A stretch of DNA of 64,000 nucleotides. It comes from Pyropia yezoensis (lineage: Eukaryota; Rhodophyta; Bangiophyceae; Bangiales; Bangiaceae). Below, piece after piece: positions 32,951-44,665 of this stretch. Location: positions 18,047,816-18,111,815 of the forward strand of contig CM020619.1 of assembly GCA_009829735.1 (NCBI GenBank), read 5' to 3'. Both the position numbers and the translations under genes were made by a program. Position 1 is the first letter of the stretch. The number at the start of each line of letters is the position of its first letter. The notes below the pieces were generated by a model. That model worked only from the letters and a program-made list of their open reading frames with translations, had not been told where the DNA came from and did not search any database.

Positions 32951-33419
32951 TGTGGCAAAAACCGCTCCCGCACCCAGCACTCAAGTTGGGGTGGTGCACA
33001 AGGACTGCCTCCCGTGTCGGGGGAACCGGATGAAGTGCAAGTCGCACACACGCTGTTTCTGTTGTGGGGCAATCCCCCCACTGACAAACAAGAAGATGGT
33101 GTGTGGGCCAACAGTTTCTTGATCGGGACGGGGAAGCGAGGCCAAGCCTCTCTGTTCCTCCCCTTACCCCCCCAGGGTCCTCTCAGAATTTCGCCGCTCA
33201 GAATCTACCACCCCAGCACCTGCCCGCCGGGCCACACAAAAATTGAAGACGATGAAATGCAGAAAACCCTCAAATCCATGTTGGATTTACTGTCAAACAA
33301 AGTCTCCCTGACTTAGGAAAATTCGGGATCAATTGCAATGGTAGGAACGGGTCAGACCAGTTGTCCCCCGTCCCAGTATGGCGCGCTCTGCCCCTCTTTG
33401 TGGGACCAGTTCTGCCACA
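32951..33419 (-). repeat. Element A 5' LTR (469 bp)
   Basis: Same length as the 3' copy with about 20 differences. The plus strand starts TGTGGCAAAAACC directly after the primer-binding region and ends TTCTGCCACA. Confidence 0.9.
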
Positions 33420-34230
33420 AGCTTGGGGGGGGGAGGGGGGGAACGGCGGTGGCGGCGGCGGCGACGGCGATGGCGGCGGCGGCGGTGGCGGGGGCGACAA
33501 CAATTTTTGGGGGAGCGAGGGGGGGGATGGCGGCGGCGACGTCAGCGGCGGCGGCGGCATCGACGGCAGCAGCGACGACGGCGTCTTGGGAGGGGGAAGA
33601 AGGGGGCGGCGGCGGCGATGACGGCGGCGGCGGGGACGGCGACGACGCTGGTGGCGCCGGCTGCTGTAGCGCCCGGCCCGGCGGCCGAGGCGGAGGTGGT
33701 GGCCACCCTGCTTGTGCCGGTGCCCACGGTGGCGGTGACCCCACACGTCTCGGATCCGATGGTGGCGGCCGCCGTGGCCGACGAGGCGGCGATGGTGACC
33801 GCGGCCGCAGCGACGGTGATGACTACGAGGATTTTGGGGAGAGAGGGGCAGAGGTTGACGGTCTCTTTTGTTGATGGGGAGGCGTGGGGGCCTGGTGGAG
33901 GCAGCGGGGATGGTTTTTGGTCGAGGGAGGGTGCCCGCGACAGCTACACGCGCTGTTCAATGGCGGTTGGCCTGATAATTTGGAGGGAGGAAGCCGGGGT
34001 ATGGGGAGAGCTCTAGGCGGCCTGGGGGCGCGGCAGCGGGGGTAAACTAAATAACTTATGTACATAGAACGGGGTGGGCGACGGCATCGATGGTGGCGGT
34101 GGTACTGGCGCCGCCGGCGCTGATTTTGTTGTTGTAGGGGGGGCAGGCCTGCCCCGGCCGAGCTCAGGGTGGCTGCGAGGCGGACACGGAAGCTCTCCCG
34201 GGCAAGCGGGAGCTGTTTGGCTTGGCTGAG
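33420..34230. other. Host sequence between elements A and D
   Basis: GGC-repeat DNA with Ala/Gly-rich open frames on the plus strand to about 34016, then a short unremarkable stretch. Possibly the continuation of the Ala-rich locus left of element A. No domain recognised. Confidence 0.3.
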
Positions 34231-34592
34231 TGTAGCAATATGGATGACCGCATTGTGACCCTGATATAGGGGGACTACTTGCAACCCTTAACTTTCAATT
34301 TGGGGGTCCGTATTGGTCACGGTATCTATAAGTTACGTATGACCAGAGGGACTTGCATGTTGGGGTGGAGGGTAGTTAGTAGTGTCTCCGAGGGTTAATA
34401 ACGAGGGGGCCGGTGGCGAATCCACCGCCGGCCATGGTAGAACAACAAACCCCTCCCATTTGGGCTCCCATATTGGTCCCGTGGCTTGCGCTCTAAGGAC
34501 AGCAACCTTGGCTTCCCGGTGACGTTGGTGCCGATCCCCCCTGGTGAGTGTTCCCTGAGAGTGGACGTGCAGCGGTTCCCTATTGTGCTACA
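34231..34592 (+). repeat. Element D 5' LTR (362 bp)
   Basis: TGTAGCAATATGG... to ...TTGTGCTACA. A TATA-like CTATAAG lies at 34326-34332 (CTATACG in the 3' copy). Confidence 0.9.
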
Positions 34593-34593
34593 T

Positions 34594-34605
34594 TGGTGGA
34601 GCAGC
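34594..34605 (+). promoter_or_regulatory. Element D primer-binding site
   Basis: TGGTGGAGCAGC one base after the 5' LTR; identical to the sites in A, B and C. Confidence 0.8.
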
Positions 34606-34739
34606 AGGGGACGGGTTTCCGTCACCCTTGTGGTGACGCCGTCTTCGGCCCTGGCAAACGAATAGGGATCCGGTCCTTTTCTTGTACTGGTGGTGTTGCG
34701 ATCTGGCTGATTGCGTTGAGAGGATACGTTTGACTGTTT

Positions 34740-36919
34740 GTGACTTTGTCTACCCAAGAGACGGGGAACGTTCAAGATGACGGATCAACGTCGACGCCGA
34801 CCCCGGAGGTGAACACGGGAACCGAGATCGGTAACTCGATCGACAACATTGAGACGCCGATGGTCTCCGGTTCCGGATCGACGTTTGGTACGGCGCGGAC
34901 GGCCGGGGGCGGCGGACCGCCTCAACCGTCTTCTACCGATCTCACTCCCCCGCCACCTTCACCAGGGGATTCCCTGATGGCATCATTGGCTCGCATCGAG
35001 GCCTGTTTCACCGGACTCGACGACGGTCAAGAGCGTACGGAGGACGCCATGGCTGTGCTGATGTCAACACGCCACACGACGGTACCCCGTCGTGTTCCTC
35101 CCACACCGGTACGGTTCGAACCGGACGGACTTCTTTCGGAGTCCACCAGGGTCGACATCGTGGTTGCTACTCCGGGGCAACCCCCGGGTACGGCGGGTTA
35201 TGGATCCGACTCGTCAGCCGAGGTGGAAAGTAGCCACACGGAGCGCTACGCTCGGAGCACCCAGAGCGGACTCCGCGGTCACGGTCCGGCGGATACTTAC
35301 GCCGAAACAGAGTCGGCTATGGGGGGGCGGTACCCTATCGTAGTACCCCCCCGACGGCGGAAGCCAAGCAACTCGGGTACCCGACGCGCCGACGCCGGAA
35401 GTTCAAGCGTCACTGGTGCAAGCGATGACAGCGCAGGTTACTGCGAGCTTACTGAAGCGGATGGAGTCCGATGAGTTCACTCATCAACTGGCCAAGCGAC
35501 TGGATATCCAGGACGCGGACACGGAGATTGTCAACGAAGTCTTCCGGTCGGTACTGACTCAGAAACGGTATCGTTTGGAAGACCGCTCCACTACCGTATT
35601 GGACTCGATGCATTCTACCTTGTATCGAGCGATCCGCTCTATGCAGACCCTGATGAAGGGAGTCCCTATGTTCGGGGGCTCGAACGGACGCTCTTTGGCT
35701 GTCATTGGCTTCCTGACCAGCTTCAAGGCAGCCGCAGACATGGCACTCGTTAACGAGGGGCTAGCCCTGGAGATCCTTCCGTTCTTCGTTGATAAACGGG
35801 TACGAGGCATCCTCCGACAGGCATCCCGATGCCCGGAATGAGGGTCGCAGCCACCCCCATGGATTACTGTGGTATTCTTCAGGAGCTCCTGAGCAGCTAC
35901 CTCAGTGAGGACAAGTGCGAAGACCACTACCGGGCCCTTTGCACCGCCACCGCCCAGTCCTGGGAGGATGAGGAGCTTTTCGGACGCCGGATCCATAAGC
36001 TCGACTACGAGCTGGAGAAGCTCTTCGGAGAAGGGGAGCTACGGGCCATCCTGCTCGCAGGAGTACCCAACTACGTGCGGATATCCGCACGGGGAGCCAA
36101 TACGGCTCGGACGAACTTCAGTCGGCTGATGCACATGTGCAAGTCCCTGGGGGACGCCTACCGGGTGGTACACCCGGAGTGTGCATTGGCCCCGAAGCCC
36201 AAGGGTGAGGGGGGCAAGCACAATCTTACCCCGGTACCGAGGCAAGAGAAGGTGGAACGTAAGGCTGCACCAGTACTGGTGGCAACCGAGTATGCCCCCA
36301 TGGGTGAGGATGAACCTCTGGTCGACCAACAGGGCCACCTGTTGCTACCGGCGACGCCGGTGATTGATGAGCAAGGTACGGTAGCGTACATCGCCCCGGC
36401 TGGGACTCAGTTCCAGGTGAACGAGGGTGCGGGTCGTCGCGTCCCGTATGTACGGATTACAGGGTATGCCCCGGCTCGGGTAGCCCCCACCAACCCCTGC
36501 CGACATGGGCGGTGCGTACGGAGGCACCTCCGCACATCGCGGGTATGACCAACAGGCTGGGAGAGTCCATGTTCCGTTTGTCACCGGGACCCAAGGCCTA
36601 CCAAGGGGCGGGCACTCGGGCGCCCGAGGCAGGCAACCGGACCTATGGAGCCGCCCCGACGCGGGTGCCCGGGACGGCCGGCTCCTCCGGATGTATGCTG
36701 TGCGGAGACCCCCTACGCTGGGTGTCCTCATGCCTGCTCATCCCGGAGGAGTCTCGACCGGCAGCGGCGCGGCGCAAGGCATCCATTGGGGGGTATCCCG
36801 CCAGAGCACCGGCCCCGGGTCGGCAGCAAGCTCCAGGAGGAATTCTGGCAGTCGCAAAGGCAATTCCTCTCCCGGATATCCCGAAAGACAGTACCCGGCC
36901 AAGCGCGGGAAACGGGTAG
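34740..36919 (+). pseudogene. Element D gag, several frameshifts
   Basis: A Pro/Ser/Thr-rich N-terminal part (frame 3, to about 35470), a helical capsid-like part (35416-35841 in frame 1, then 35829-36548 in frame 3), and a C-terminal part in frame 2 with CMLCGDPLRWVSSC near 36690-36735. The last has CCHC spacing with Arg where His is expected. It ends in SAGNG and TAG at 36917-36919. Two or three frame changes make this copy non-functional. No in-frame ATG precedes the open frame until about 34860, so the true start is unclear. Confidence 0.75.
36907..36913 (+). promoter_or_regulatory. Putative -1 frameshift heptamer, element D gag-pol
   Basis: GGGAAAC, read in the gag frame as G GGA AAC, two codons before the gag TAG. 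The -1 frame opens into pol as GKRV. Identical heptamers lie at the same place in B and C. Confidence 0.6.
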
Positions 36920-37289
36920 GAGGAAGGACGAAACGGGGTCGCTGGGGCAACCCTAGCAAGCCACCCCGGACTGCCGCAGGGAAAGCCCCACGGAGAGCGG
37001 GCTTGAGCCGACGCCGCATCAATCTCCGGGTACACCTTCCGGCCCCGACGACACGACGTCAGGGGAATGATGACCAACCTCCAAGGAAGGGAGGCGAGGA
37101 CGGGAAGCCCCGTCACGTTGAACCAGACAAGTGCCCTGTCAAGGATGCCCGAGCTACACCGGATGTCGGTGTAGGCCACGTAGTGTTCACCTTGGAGAAC
37201 TTCAAGGTATCAGCCACACCGGGGGCTGACCCCCAGTCGACCTGATCGTATTACCCTGTACTGGACACAGGGGCTCGGCCCAGCCTTAT

Positions 37290-37758
37290 TGTGGCAGTAT
37301 TGGCCCCCAGGTAGGGGGGCAACACGTGCCATGCAAGGGGCGGCAGGCCACTAGCCTGATCCGTTCCTCCCCCTGCATTTGGGTCCATATTCCCTAAGTT
37401 TGGGATAGTTAGCTTAGTAGTAAATCCAACTTGGATTTGAGGGTTTTCTGCATTTATCGTCTTGAATTTTCGTGTGGCCCGGTGGGCAGGTGCTGGGGTG
37501 GGAGGTTCTGAGTGGCGAGATTCTGAGAGGACCGTGGGGGGATAAGGGGACGGACAGCGGGTCTTGGCCCTGCGTCCCCGTCCCGATCAAGAAACTGTTG
37601 GACCACACACCATCTTCTTGTTTGTCAGTGGGGGGATTGCCCCACAACAGGGATAGAGTGTGTGCGACTTGCACTTCTTCCGGTTCCCCCGACACGGGAG
37701 GCAGCCCTTGTACACCGCCCCAACTTGGGTGCCGTGTGTGCGAAAGGTCTTTTCCACA
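37290..37758 (+). mobile_element. Solo LTR of the A/B family in element D protease
   Basis: Exactly 469 bp, sense orientation TGTGGCAGTATTGG... to ...TTTTCCACA, close to the element B LTR. Flanks CTTAT (37285-37289) and CGTAT (37759-37763) agree at four of five bases. It splits the protease just after the DTGA motif. Confidence 0.85.
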
Positions 37759-38290
37759 CGTATCCGGAAGGATACCCTCCCGGACAAGTGGCTCCCGCGA
37801 GTCAGAGTGATTCGGGGACCCACGATCAAGGATGCGAATGGTCGTCTCATTCGTACGACCGCAGCAATGTCGCTGCGGGTCATCATCGGGGACCTCACCA
37901 CGAAGGTCGACTTCTTGGTATTTGAGACCCTATCGGTGCCCTGCATACTGGGGTGCACCTTCATCAACGTACACGCGCATGCAATCCGGCCGGGCCGGAG
38001 GACCGTTGAGCTACAAGCGGCCGAAGGGACGAAGAGAGGACAGACAGCTATTGTAAGGGACCTGACGCTACAAGGGAGCCACGTTAACGTGGCTGAGGTA
38101 TACGCAAGCGTAGAGCCGAAGACACTCCGGCTGGCCAAGCCGACTCGCTTCGAGCCGTTATCGGAGACAGTCCTCCCGGTGAACTGTGACATGGCAGGCA
38201 TCGGCAGAGTCCAGTCCAACCTAAAAACCTACGAGCGCCATGGGTTGACCATGGCCAACGGTATCGTAGACCTTCCAGCGGGGGGGTCAT

Positions 38291-38861
38291 TGTGGTATAA
38301 AACTCGATCCTCTCAGACACATGTCAATATTCCTCGGAGGAAAGGGACAGGTAACACAGAAAGGGGAACTACGAGAGTGATATGCCTGTTGCCGCACGTG
38401 CCTGCTCGCAGAGCAAACTGATACGCACGGTAGTGCACACGGGGAAGAGGAAAGCAAACGCGCAGTTGTCTTTTTCCTGAGGGAGCGGGCCAAGGGCGCC
38501 TCGCTGTCCCTCTTCACGTGCATCTGGGGGAGCCCCGGCACGTTGGCCAGGTAGCCCCCCCATACCCCCGAGTGGCCCCGACCCGAGTCTAACCTCGTCA
38601 GGTCGGGGGCCACTATCACTACTAATTCTATTCCCACTCACTAATCTCACACTCAAATTTTCTCAAATCAAGTCCCTCACAAGTATGCAAAAACCCATCA
38701 GAAATCCGTCTCTCACGTGTGGATAGCGTAGTCCACCGCATCCCAGTGCCGGGCACGGGCCACGGCCGCCAACCATCACCACACGGCGGGCGTGTTCTGG
38801 CACCTGGTGCCCTCTGGTTGCAGTCCCGGGTCGGCGCCAAGTCGGGGCCAGGGATGCTACA
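38291..38861 (-). repeat. Element C 3' LTR (571 bp)
   Basis: Plus strand TGTGGTATAAAACTC... to ...GGGATGCTACA. The purine-rich GGGAGGGAG on the minus strand just inside (38863-38873) is the likely polypurine tract. Confidence 0.92.
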
Positions 38862-39049
38862 GAGCTCCCTCCCTAGTCCGGCACGTCCTCGGGCTGAACC
38901 AGGTGCCACCGTGTACAGCCTCGAGCACGTCCACACCGGTGCCGAGGTCGAGCGTCTCCACCCCGGGTACGATCACCTGCTCCGATCCTGCTCCCCCCCC
39001 CTCCTCCTTCTTCACCTTGACCCTCCCGTTCCCCCGGATTCTGGACGCC

Positions 39050-41162
39050 ATGTCCAGTTCCGAGATCCAGGCTGGGCCCGTGGTTCTGGCGGTGATTGTC
39101 GCAGAGGAGAGCTCGGGCGGCCGTGCCCCTCCCCTGCCTCCAGTTCCTCGGGTGTCGGTGCCTGCGTCGGTCGCCACGGCGGGGGCGGATCGAGTTCCCC
39201 CGGCTTCTGCGTCGCACCCGGTCGAGACCCCCCCGGTGGGTCTCCCGGAGATGCTTCTGGGGCAGGATCCTCTGGCGGGCCGGCGCTACTCCACGGTGGT
39301 CGGCAACGCCAGCGCAGCCCCGTGCCAGCAGGATTGCCTGGCCATCTGGCGCAAGGAACTCCAGCGTGGAGTCTTGACGGAGATGGACAAGACTCGTTTC
39401 AATGCAGCGGGCCCGATGCGCCTGGCACAAGACCGCTCCCAGAGCATTTCGGATTCCTCTTGGGTTGCTAGCCTGGAGGATCTCCTCTTCGCGCTGGTAC
39501 TGGATCTACCCTTGACCGAGTGTCGTGTGTCTGCGTCCGTTTTCCGGTGGCCAGAGGAGGAAGGGTACGTCTATCGGGCGCTCAAGGTCTGGGACGAGGC
39601 GCTCAAGGGGTCGGGGAGCCTGAACTGTGATCCCCGTCCGAGCATGGTCGCTCTGGAGCCGCCTTTCTTGACCCGGAAGTACTCTACGTTGTCGCCGGCA
39701 CGGGAACAAGGCGAGCGGCGCGTGCGCCAGCGTGACTTCACCGTGAGCTGCAACCACCAAGAGTTCTGGAAGCTGGACAAGGCCAACCGGGTTGCGTACT
39801 ACCCCAAGGTCATCCCGCAGCAACAGGAAATCGAGATCCCGGTCGGGTTTGCTCCATAGAGCATCCCCTTCACCTGGTACTTTCTGGACATCTTGACTAA
39901 GGCGTTGATCAAGGGCTTCTTTCAGTCCATCCCGTACATGATGTACACTTCAGAGATGACGGTCTTGGCGGCCAACCACTGGCTCCACGATGTCCTGGTG
40001 TCCAACCGGCTCTGGTTCCTTCCCGACCTCCTGATGGTTTGGATCGTCGACAAGTTGACCGTCGATTTCCTGTGCAGCCAGGACGAGGACTACAAGGGGC
40101 TCTTCCTGGCGATGATTGACTTCCGGCGCCAGCTGCCGTTGCATGACCGGAGCTTCTTGAACGCGATCGCCGACCAGAACAGCCCGCGTCGGGATGGCTC
40201 AGGTCGGGTGCAGGTGGTCTACCAGTCTTCTCCGGCCATGGTGCAACTGGCGATGCCGCTTCCGGCGTGGCCGCAGCTAGGCAGCTTTCCTGCTCCGGTC
40301 GCCCTCGATCTTCTGCCAACTGGGCCGCCGGTACAAGAGTCGGGATGAGCCGCGGCGGTTGGTCGGGCGTCTGTGGCGGCTCTGCTTCCTCCTGTTGCAC
40401 CTGTCGCCCCAGAGGCCTCGCCTGAACCGTCGCCGGCGCGTTTGCGCCCCGCTCCGGCTGTGCCGGTACTTCAGGCTCCTCCGGCACCGCGCTTTTCCGC
40501 AGCGAGTCTTGGCGTGGCCGTCCGGTCGCCGACCACTCCGGCCGTTCTTCCTCGGGCACCTTCAACTGTCGGCGGCCCTGTACCTCGTCTTGAGTTGGGG
40601 GCTCCGGTTTCTGGGGCTGTTGCGGACCGTCCGGTAGTGGCAACCTCGGGGCGGTTCGAGATCCCGGCGCCGACTCTGCGCCTTACCCGCTTCCGGGTGC
40701 CCGACTGGTACCTGAAACAAGGTGGCCCGACATGCGACCAGTACGACCGGCATGATTGAAGACCAGCTGGGTCGTTTTCCGGTGCAGGTCGAAGGCGTCG
40801 GGTCTTCCTTGGTGCTGGGCACATATGCCAGCGTCTTGAACGATGTGGTCGACCGGGTGTTTGCTTGCGCGGACAGCGGCCAGATGTCGGACAGCCCGGT
40901 GGTTGGTGAACTTCTGGCGACTTTGACGCGGCATGGCTTGGCCCAGCAGAGGTCAGAGACCTTCACTGGCTTTCAGGGGCGCCGACAGGTATATCTGGAT
41001 GGGCGGGAGCGCCAGGCAACTACCGGTACTGCTCCGGTGGCGTCCTACCTGGAAGCGCCTCGTCCAACGCACTACGTCATCCCGCCTTCCTCCGGGTCCC
41101 ATCTTATTGCGGAGGCGGCGCTGGAGGACGCTCCTGCGGCGCAGCGTCCGCGCCGGGAGTAA
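39050..41162 (+). pseudogene. Antisense open frame of element C (aORF-C), two stops and a frameshift
   Basis: About 700 codons from ATG 39050, 188 bp inside the 3' LTR, to TAA 41160-41162. One frame is continuous except for TAG at 39857-39859 and TGA at 40346-40348; the end shifts frame near 40700-40760. N-terminus Pro/Ser-rich; middle with FRWPEEEGYVYRALKVWDEA and YYPKVIPQQQEIEIPVGFAP; then hydrophobic-helical sequence (WYFLDILTKALIKGFFQSIP). The YYPK...E(I/V)P.GF pattern matches aORF-A/B, suggesting homology. It ends only 26 bp from the pol stop. No known domain recognised. Confidence 0.65.
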
Positions 41163-41188
41163 TTCTTGGAGGCAGGGAGGATGAGAGT

Positions 41189-43858
41189 CTAGGGAGAAGT
41201 GAGGAGGGAAGAGGTGGAGAGAAGGGTTGCCCGAGCGGGTGCTTGTTGTTCTTGATAGTCCTTGCTTGTATTGCGTGTTTTCCTTGATACACCCGTTCCC
41301 TTCTTCTCCTCCGAGTCCGATTCCAGGATCTTGCCGGCTTTGGCCGCCGGAGTGCCCTCAATTCCGTTCCGTCGCGTGTAGACGCAGACGTCCGCAATGT
41401 GTAACCGGTTTGAGGGTACCCAGGTATCGTCTGCCGGATTGAAACCGAACCAGCGTACTCGCAGGTACAAGCGTCCGTCCCTTCAGGCGTAGTCGACAAA
41501 CTTGACGTAGACATATTCTCGGCCTTCTTCTTGGGATAACCAGGGTACTGCGGCCCGCTTTCACAGGGTCAAGTCCCGTTTGCTTCGCGGTGGAGCTCGG
41601 GTGACATGGTCGCTGCACATCCGGTACGGGGAGCCATCCACGTCTAGAAGAAAGGTCCAGCCGTCCGTACTCAGGATCTCATAAGGTCCATTCGTCTTAG
41701 AGTCCAGCTTCCCCCGGGTCTTGCTATGGTTGTCCACAAAAACCCAGTCGCCACCACCCAGTTCCTTGTTCTTTTCCCGGACTCCCTTGTCGTAGTCCCG
41801 CTTCTATCACTCCTGGGTCTTTGAGATTGACTCCTTGACTCTTGGGAGCAGGAGCTTCAGTTGTTCCAGGAACTCATCCTTTGCCTTGGGACCTGACTTC
41901 AGTGCAGGCTGGAGACCGTATGGTATTCTTTCCAGGGAAAAGTTGGTCAGCCGCCTTGGGGTGAAAAAGTCGAGTGGAGCGACCCCCGTTGTCCGGTGAA
42001 CTCGGGAGTTGTAGGCTAGCGTGAGGACAGCCAGGAGCTCGTCCCAGTCTTCTTGGTGCTCCTCCGCGTAGGGCCGTAGCATGTCCACCAGGGTCCGGTT
42101 GAATCGTTCCACCTGGCCGTTCGTTTGCGGGTGGTGCGTCGTGATGAACAAGTTCTTGATAGCCATCAGGTCACAGACTCCTTGGAAGAACAGGGATGCA
42201 AACTGGGGGCCATTGTCGGTTAAGACGGAGTCTGGAGGGCCGTAGGCAGCTATCCAGTACTCGCAGAAGGCTGACGTAACATCCAGGGCCGTAATGGTCC
42301 TCAGCGGGATCGCTCGAGTGAACTTGGAGAACCGGTCACAAATGATGAGCAGGTATATGTTGCCGCTGGATGTTTCAGGTAGGGGCCCCAGGATGTCCAT
42401 GCTTTAGCTTGCAAAGGGCTCCGCCGCAGGAAATAGGCGTAGCTTAGAAGTCTTCTTCCTCTGGGACAACCGATTTCTTGCACAAGAGAGACAAGCCTCC
42501 AGGTGCTTATGGACGTCACTGGCCATGGTTTCCCAGTAATAGTGTCGTCGCATCGACGCATACGTCCGGTTGATGCCAGGATGTCCGGCCTGGGGAGACG
42601 AGTGCTCCAGGCGGAGGATGTCAGCTCGTAGACTCCGGGGTACGTAGACTTGAGTTGCCCCATCGAAGGGGGACACCCGTACTGGGAGTCCATCTGTAGA
42701 CTCGGAGAAGCGACTGTTCCGGTTCAGGTCCATTTGGTGGCGAAGCTCCAAGCATTGAGGATCCGTCAGTTTTGCTTCCAGCATCCGGTGTATGGTAACC
42801 GGTTGATGAGCTTCGGGTGTCTCATACAGGGGAGCATGCCAGCCACGTCCGACATTCGGGAGGATGAAACAAGGTATTTCCTCCGGGATAGGACCGGTGT
42901 CGGCTGCAGGAGTCTCCAGCCGGGACATAGTGTCGGCCCAGTGGTGCTCCCTTCCTGCTCTGGTGCACACCTTGTACTTGAGTTCCGAAAGGCGTAGGCG
43001 CCACCGGCCAACCCTTCCTTGGCTGCTGTCCATGCATAGCAGCCACCTTAGGCTGGCATGATCCGTCCGGATGAGGAACTCTTGTCCTTCAAGATAGTGG
43101 CGTAACAGGAAGCAAGCCCAGATGACCGCCAAGCACTCGCGCTCCGTCGTGGAGTAATTCTTATTGGCTGGAGTCAGGACGCGACTGTAGTAGCCTATCG
43201 GGAGGAAGTGCCCATCAGGTTGCTGCAGGAGTAGAGAACACCCCACCTGGACGCCACAGGCATCAGTCTCCAGGATAAACTGGCCTTCCCGCTTGGGTAA
43301 CGCCAGTACTGGCGTTGTGGTCATGCGCTTCTTGAGCTCTTCGAAGGCAGCGGTCTGCTTCTCGTCGAGCACCGGGAGTTGTGCGGGGAGCTTCTTGCTG
43401 GTGAGCTTCGTCAATTGCTGGGCAATCAGGACATAATACCGGACGAACCGGCGGTAGACGTTGCACATACCCAGAAAGCTTTTGAGTTCCGTCTGGGTTT
43501 TAGGTTGCCGTGCATGCCGGAGGGCCTTGATGTTTTTCTCATTGACTCGGAGCTCACCCGGACTAAGCACGTGCCCCAGGTACGCCGCCTCAGTCTCAAA
43601 CAGGTGGCACTTCTCGGCCTTGAGGGTAACTCCAGCCTTGGATAGGAGAGCCAGGACCTCTCGAAGGTGCTCCAGGTGTTCCGCCAGGGTCTTGGAGAAA
43701 ACGATAATGTCGTCCAGGTAGACCAAACATGTTCTCCACCTTAGCCCCGACAGCATGAGGTCGATGGCTCTCTGGAAGGTTGCCGGAGCATTAGTGAGAC
43801 CAAAAGGAAGACGCTTGCACCGGAATAGTCCCAGGTGGCACGTGAAGGTGGTCGTGTC
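41189..43858 (-). pseudogene. Element C pol, second part (RT end, RNase H, IN, chromodomain)
   Basis: Continues the RT after element B with FRCKRLPFGLTNAPATFQ and an intact YLDD near 43700, followed by RNase H (LETDACGVQVGC), integrase HHCC region, LTDNGPQFAS and GQVERFN for the DDE site, and a chromodomain-like end YLRVRWFGFNPADDTW. In-frame stops: TAA just before MDILGPLP (about 42402), adjacent TGA and TAG near 41805, and TGA near 41580 and 41480. The reading frame is otherwise unbroken, so decay is by point mutation. Confidence 0.85.
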
Positions 43859-44327
43859 TGTGGCAAAAACCACATGCACACACGGCACCCAAGTTGGGGC
43901 GGTGTGCAAGGGCTGCCTCCCGTGTCGGGGGAACCGGAAGAAGTGCAAGTCGCACACACTCTGTCCCTGTTGTGGGGCAAACCCCCCACGGACAAACAAG
44001 AGGATGGTGTGTGGTCCAACAGTTTCTTGGTCGGGACGGGGACGCAGGGCCAAGCCCCGCTGTCCCTCCCCTTATCCCCCCAGGGTCCCCTCAGAATCTC
44101 GCCACTCAGAATCTCCCACCCCAGCACCTGCCCACCGGGCCACACGAAAATTCAAGACGATAAATGCAGAAAACCTCCAAATCCAAGTTGGATTTACTAC
44201 TAAGCTAACTATCCCAAACTTAGGGAATATGGACCCAAATGCAGGGGGAGGAACGGATCAGGCTAGTGGCCTGCCGCCCCTTGCATGGAACGTGTTGCCC
44301 CCCTACCTGGGGGTCAATACTGCCGCA
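43859..44327 (-). repeat. Element B 3' LTR (469 bp)
   Basis: Plus strand TGTGGCAAAAACCAC... to ...ACTGCCGCA (CCACA in the other copy). Purine-rich GGAGAGGGGAG on the minus strand (44328-44338) is the probable polypurine tract. Confidence 0.93.
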
Positions 44328-44665
44328 CTCCCCTCTCCTCAGTTCCGACCGACCCGGTCGGCCCTGTGAGGGGGTGCGTAAACGCACGTCTCGGCGTTGG
44401 GGGCGCGACTTGCTGTCCCCCATCGAGTACGTAACACGGATGTGGAGGCGGTCACGTTGACCGCCCCTCTCCTCAAGCTTGCCCACTCGGCAGCTTGCTC
44501 TCCTCAGTTCCCACTTGACCATCACCACCACCTCCCTTTCACCTTCCACTGGGCCGCCCCACGCTGGGGAGGCCACCCGTATACCCACGATCCGAGTCCC
44601 CCTCAACTCGAGGCGGTTCTCGTGCCGCGATAGCCAGAGCGTCTCTCCCCAACTTGGGGAGAGCC

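Larger units (their letters stand above)
20500..33419 (-). mobile_element. Ty3/gypsy chromovirus-like element A, decayed
   Basis: LTRs of exactly 469 bp at 20500-20968 and 32951-33419, both TGTGGC...GCCACA, about 4% different by eye. Flanking 5-mers AGTTT and AGCTT may be a target duplication with one mismatch. Order in the coding (minus) direction: 5' LTR, primer-binding site, leader, gag, pol, then an opposite-strand open frame, 3' LTR. It is related to element B (same LTR length, collinear). Two foreign insertions enlarge it: a 691 bp solo LTR in pol, and about 3.5 kb that replaces roughly 600 bp of gag. All genes carry stops or frameshifts. Confidence 0.9.
36907..38290 (+). pseudogene. 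Element D pol, first part (protease), interrupted
   Basis: From the frameshift site the -1 frame (frame 1) runs through basic linker sequence to a protease with VLDTGARPSLI at 37258-37290, a normal DTGA-type active site, cut there by the solo LTR. It resumes at 37764 with RVRVIRGPTI and ETLSVPCILGCTFI, and is then cut at 38290 by element C. A stop near 37245 lies between linker and protease. The RT part continues at 57241. Confidence 0.75.

Noticed and set aside
43900-44040. Zn(II)2Cys6-like cysteine cluster (CLPCRGNRKKCKSH...CCG) in plus-strand frames at 20550, 33010, 43910, 52820 and, reversed, 37680
   Set aside because: All five occurrences are the same stretch of the 469 bp LTR, antisense to the element. 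Conservation follows from being LTR copies, and one copy has a one-base deletion that breaks the frame.
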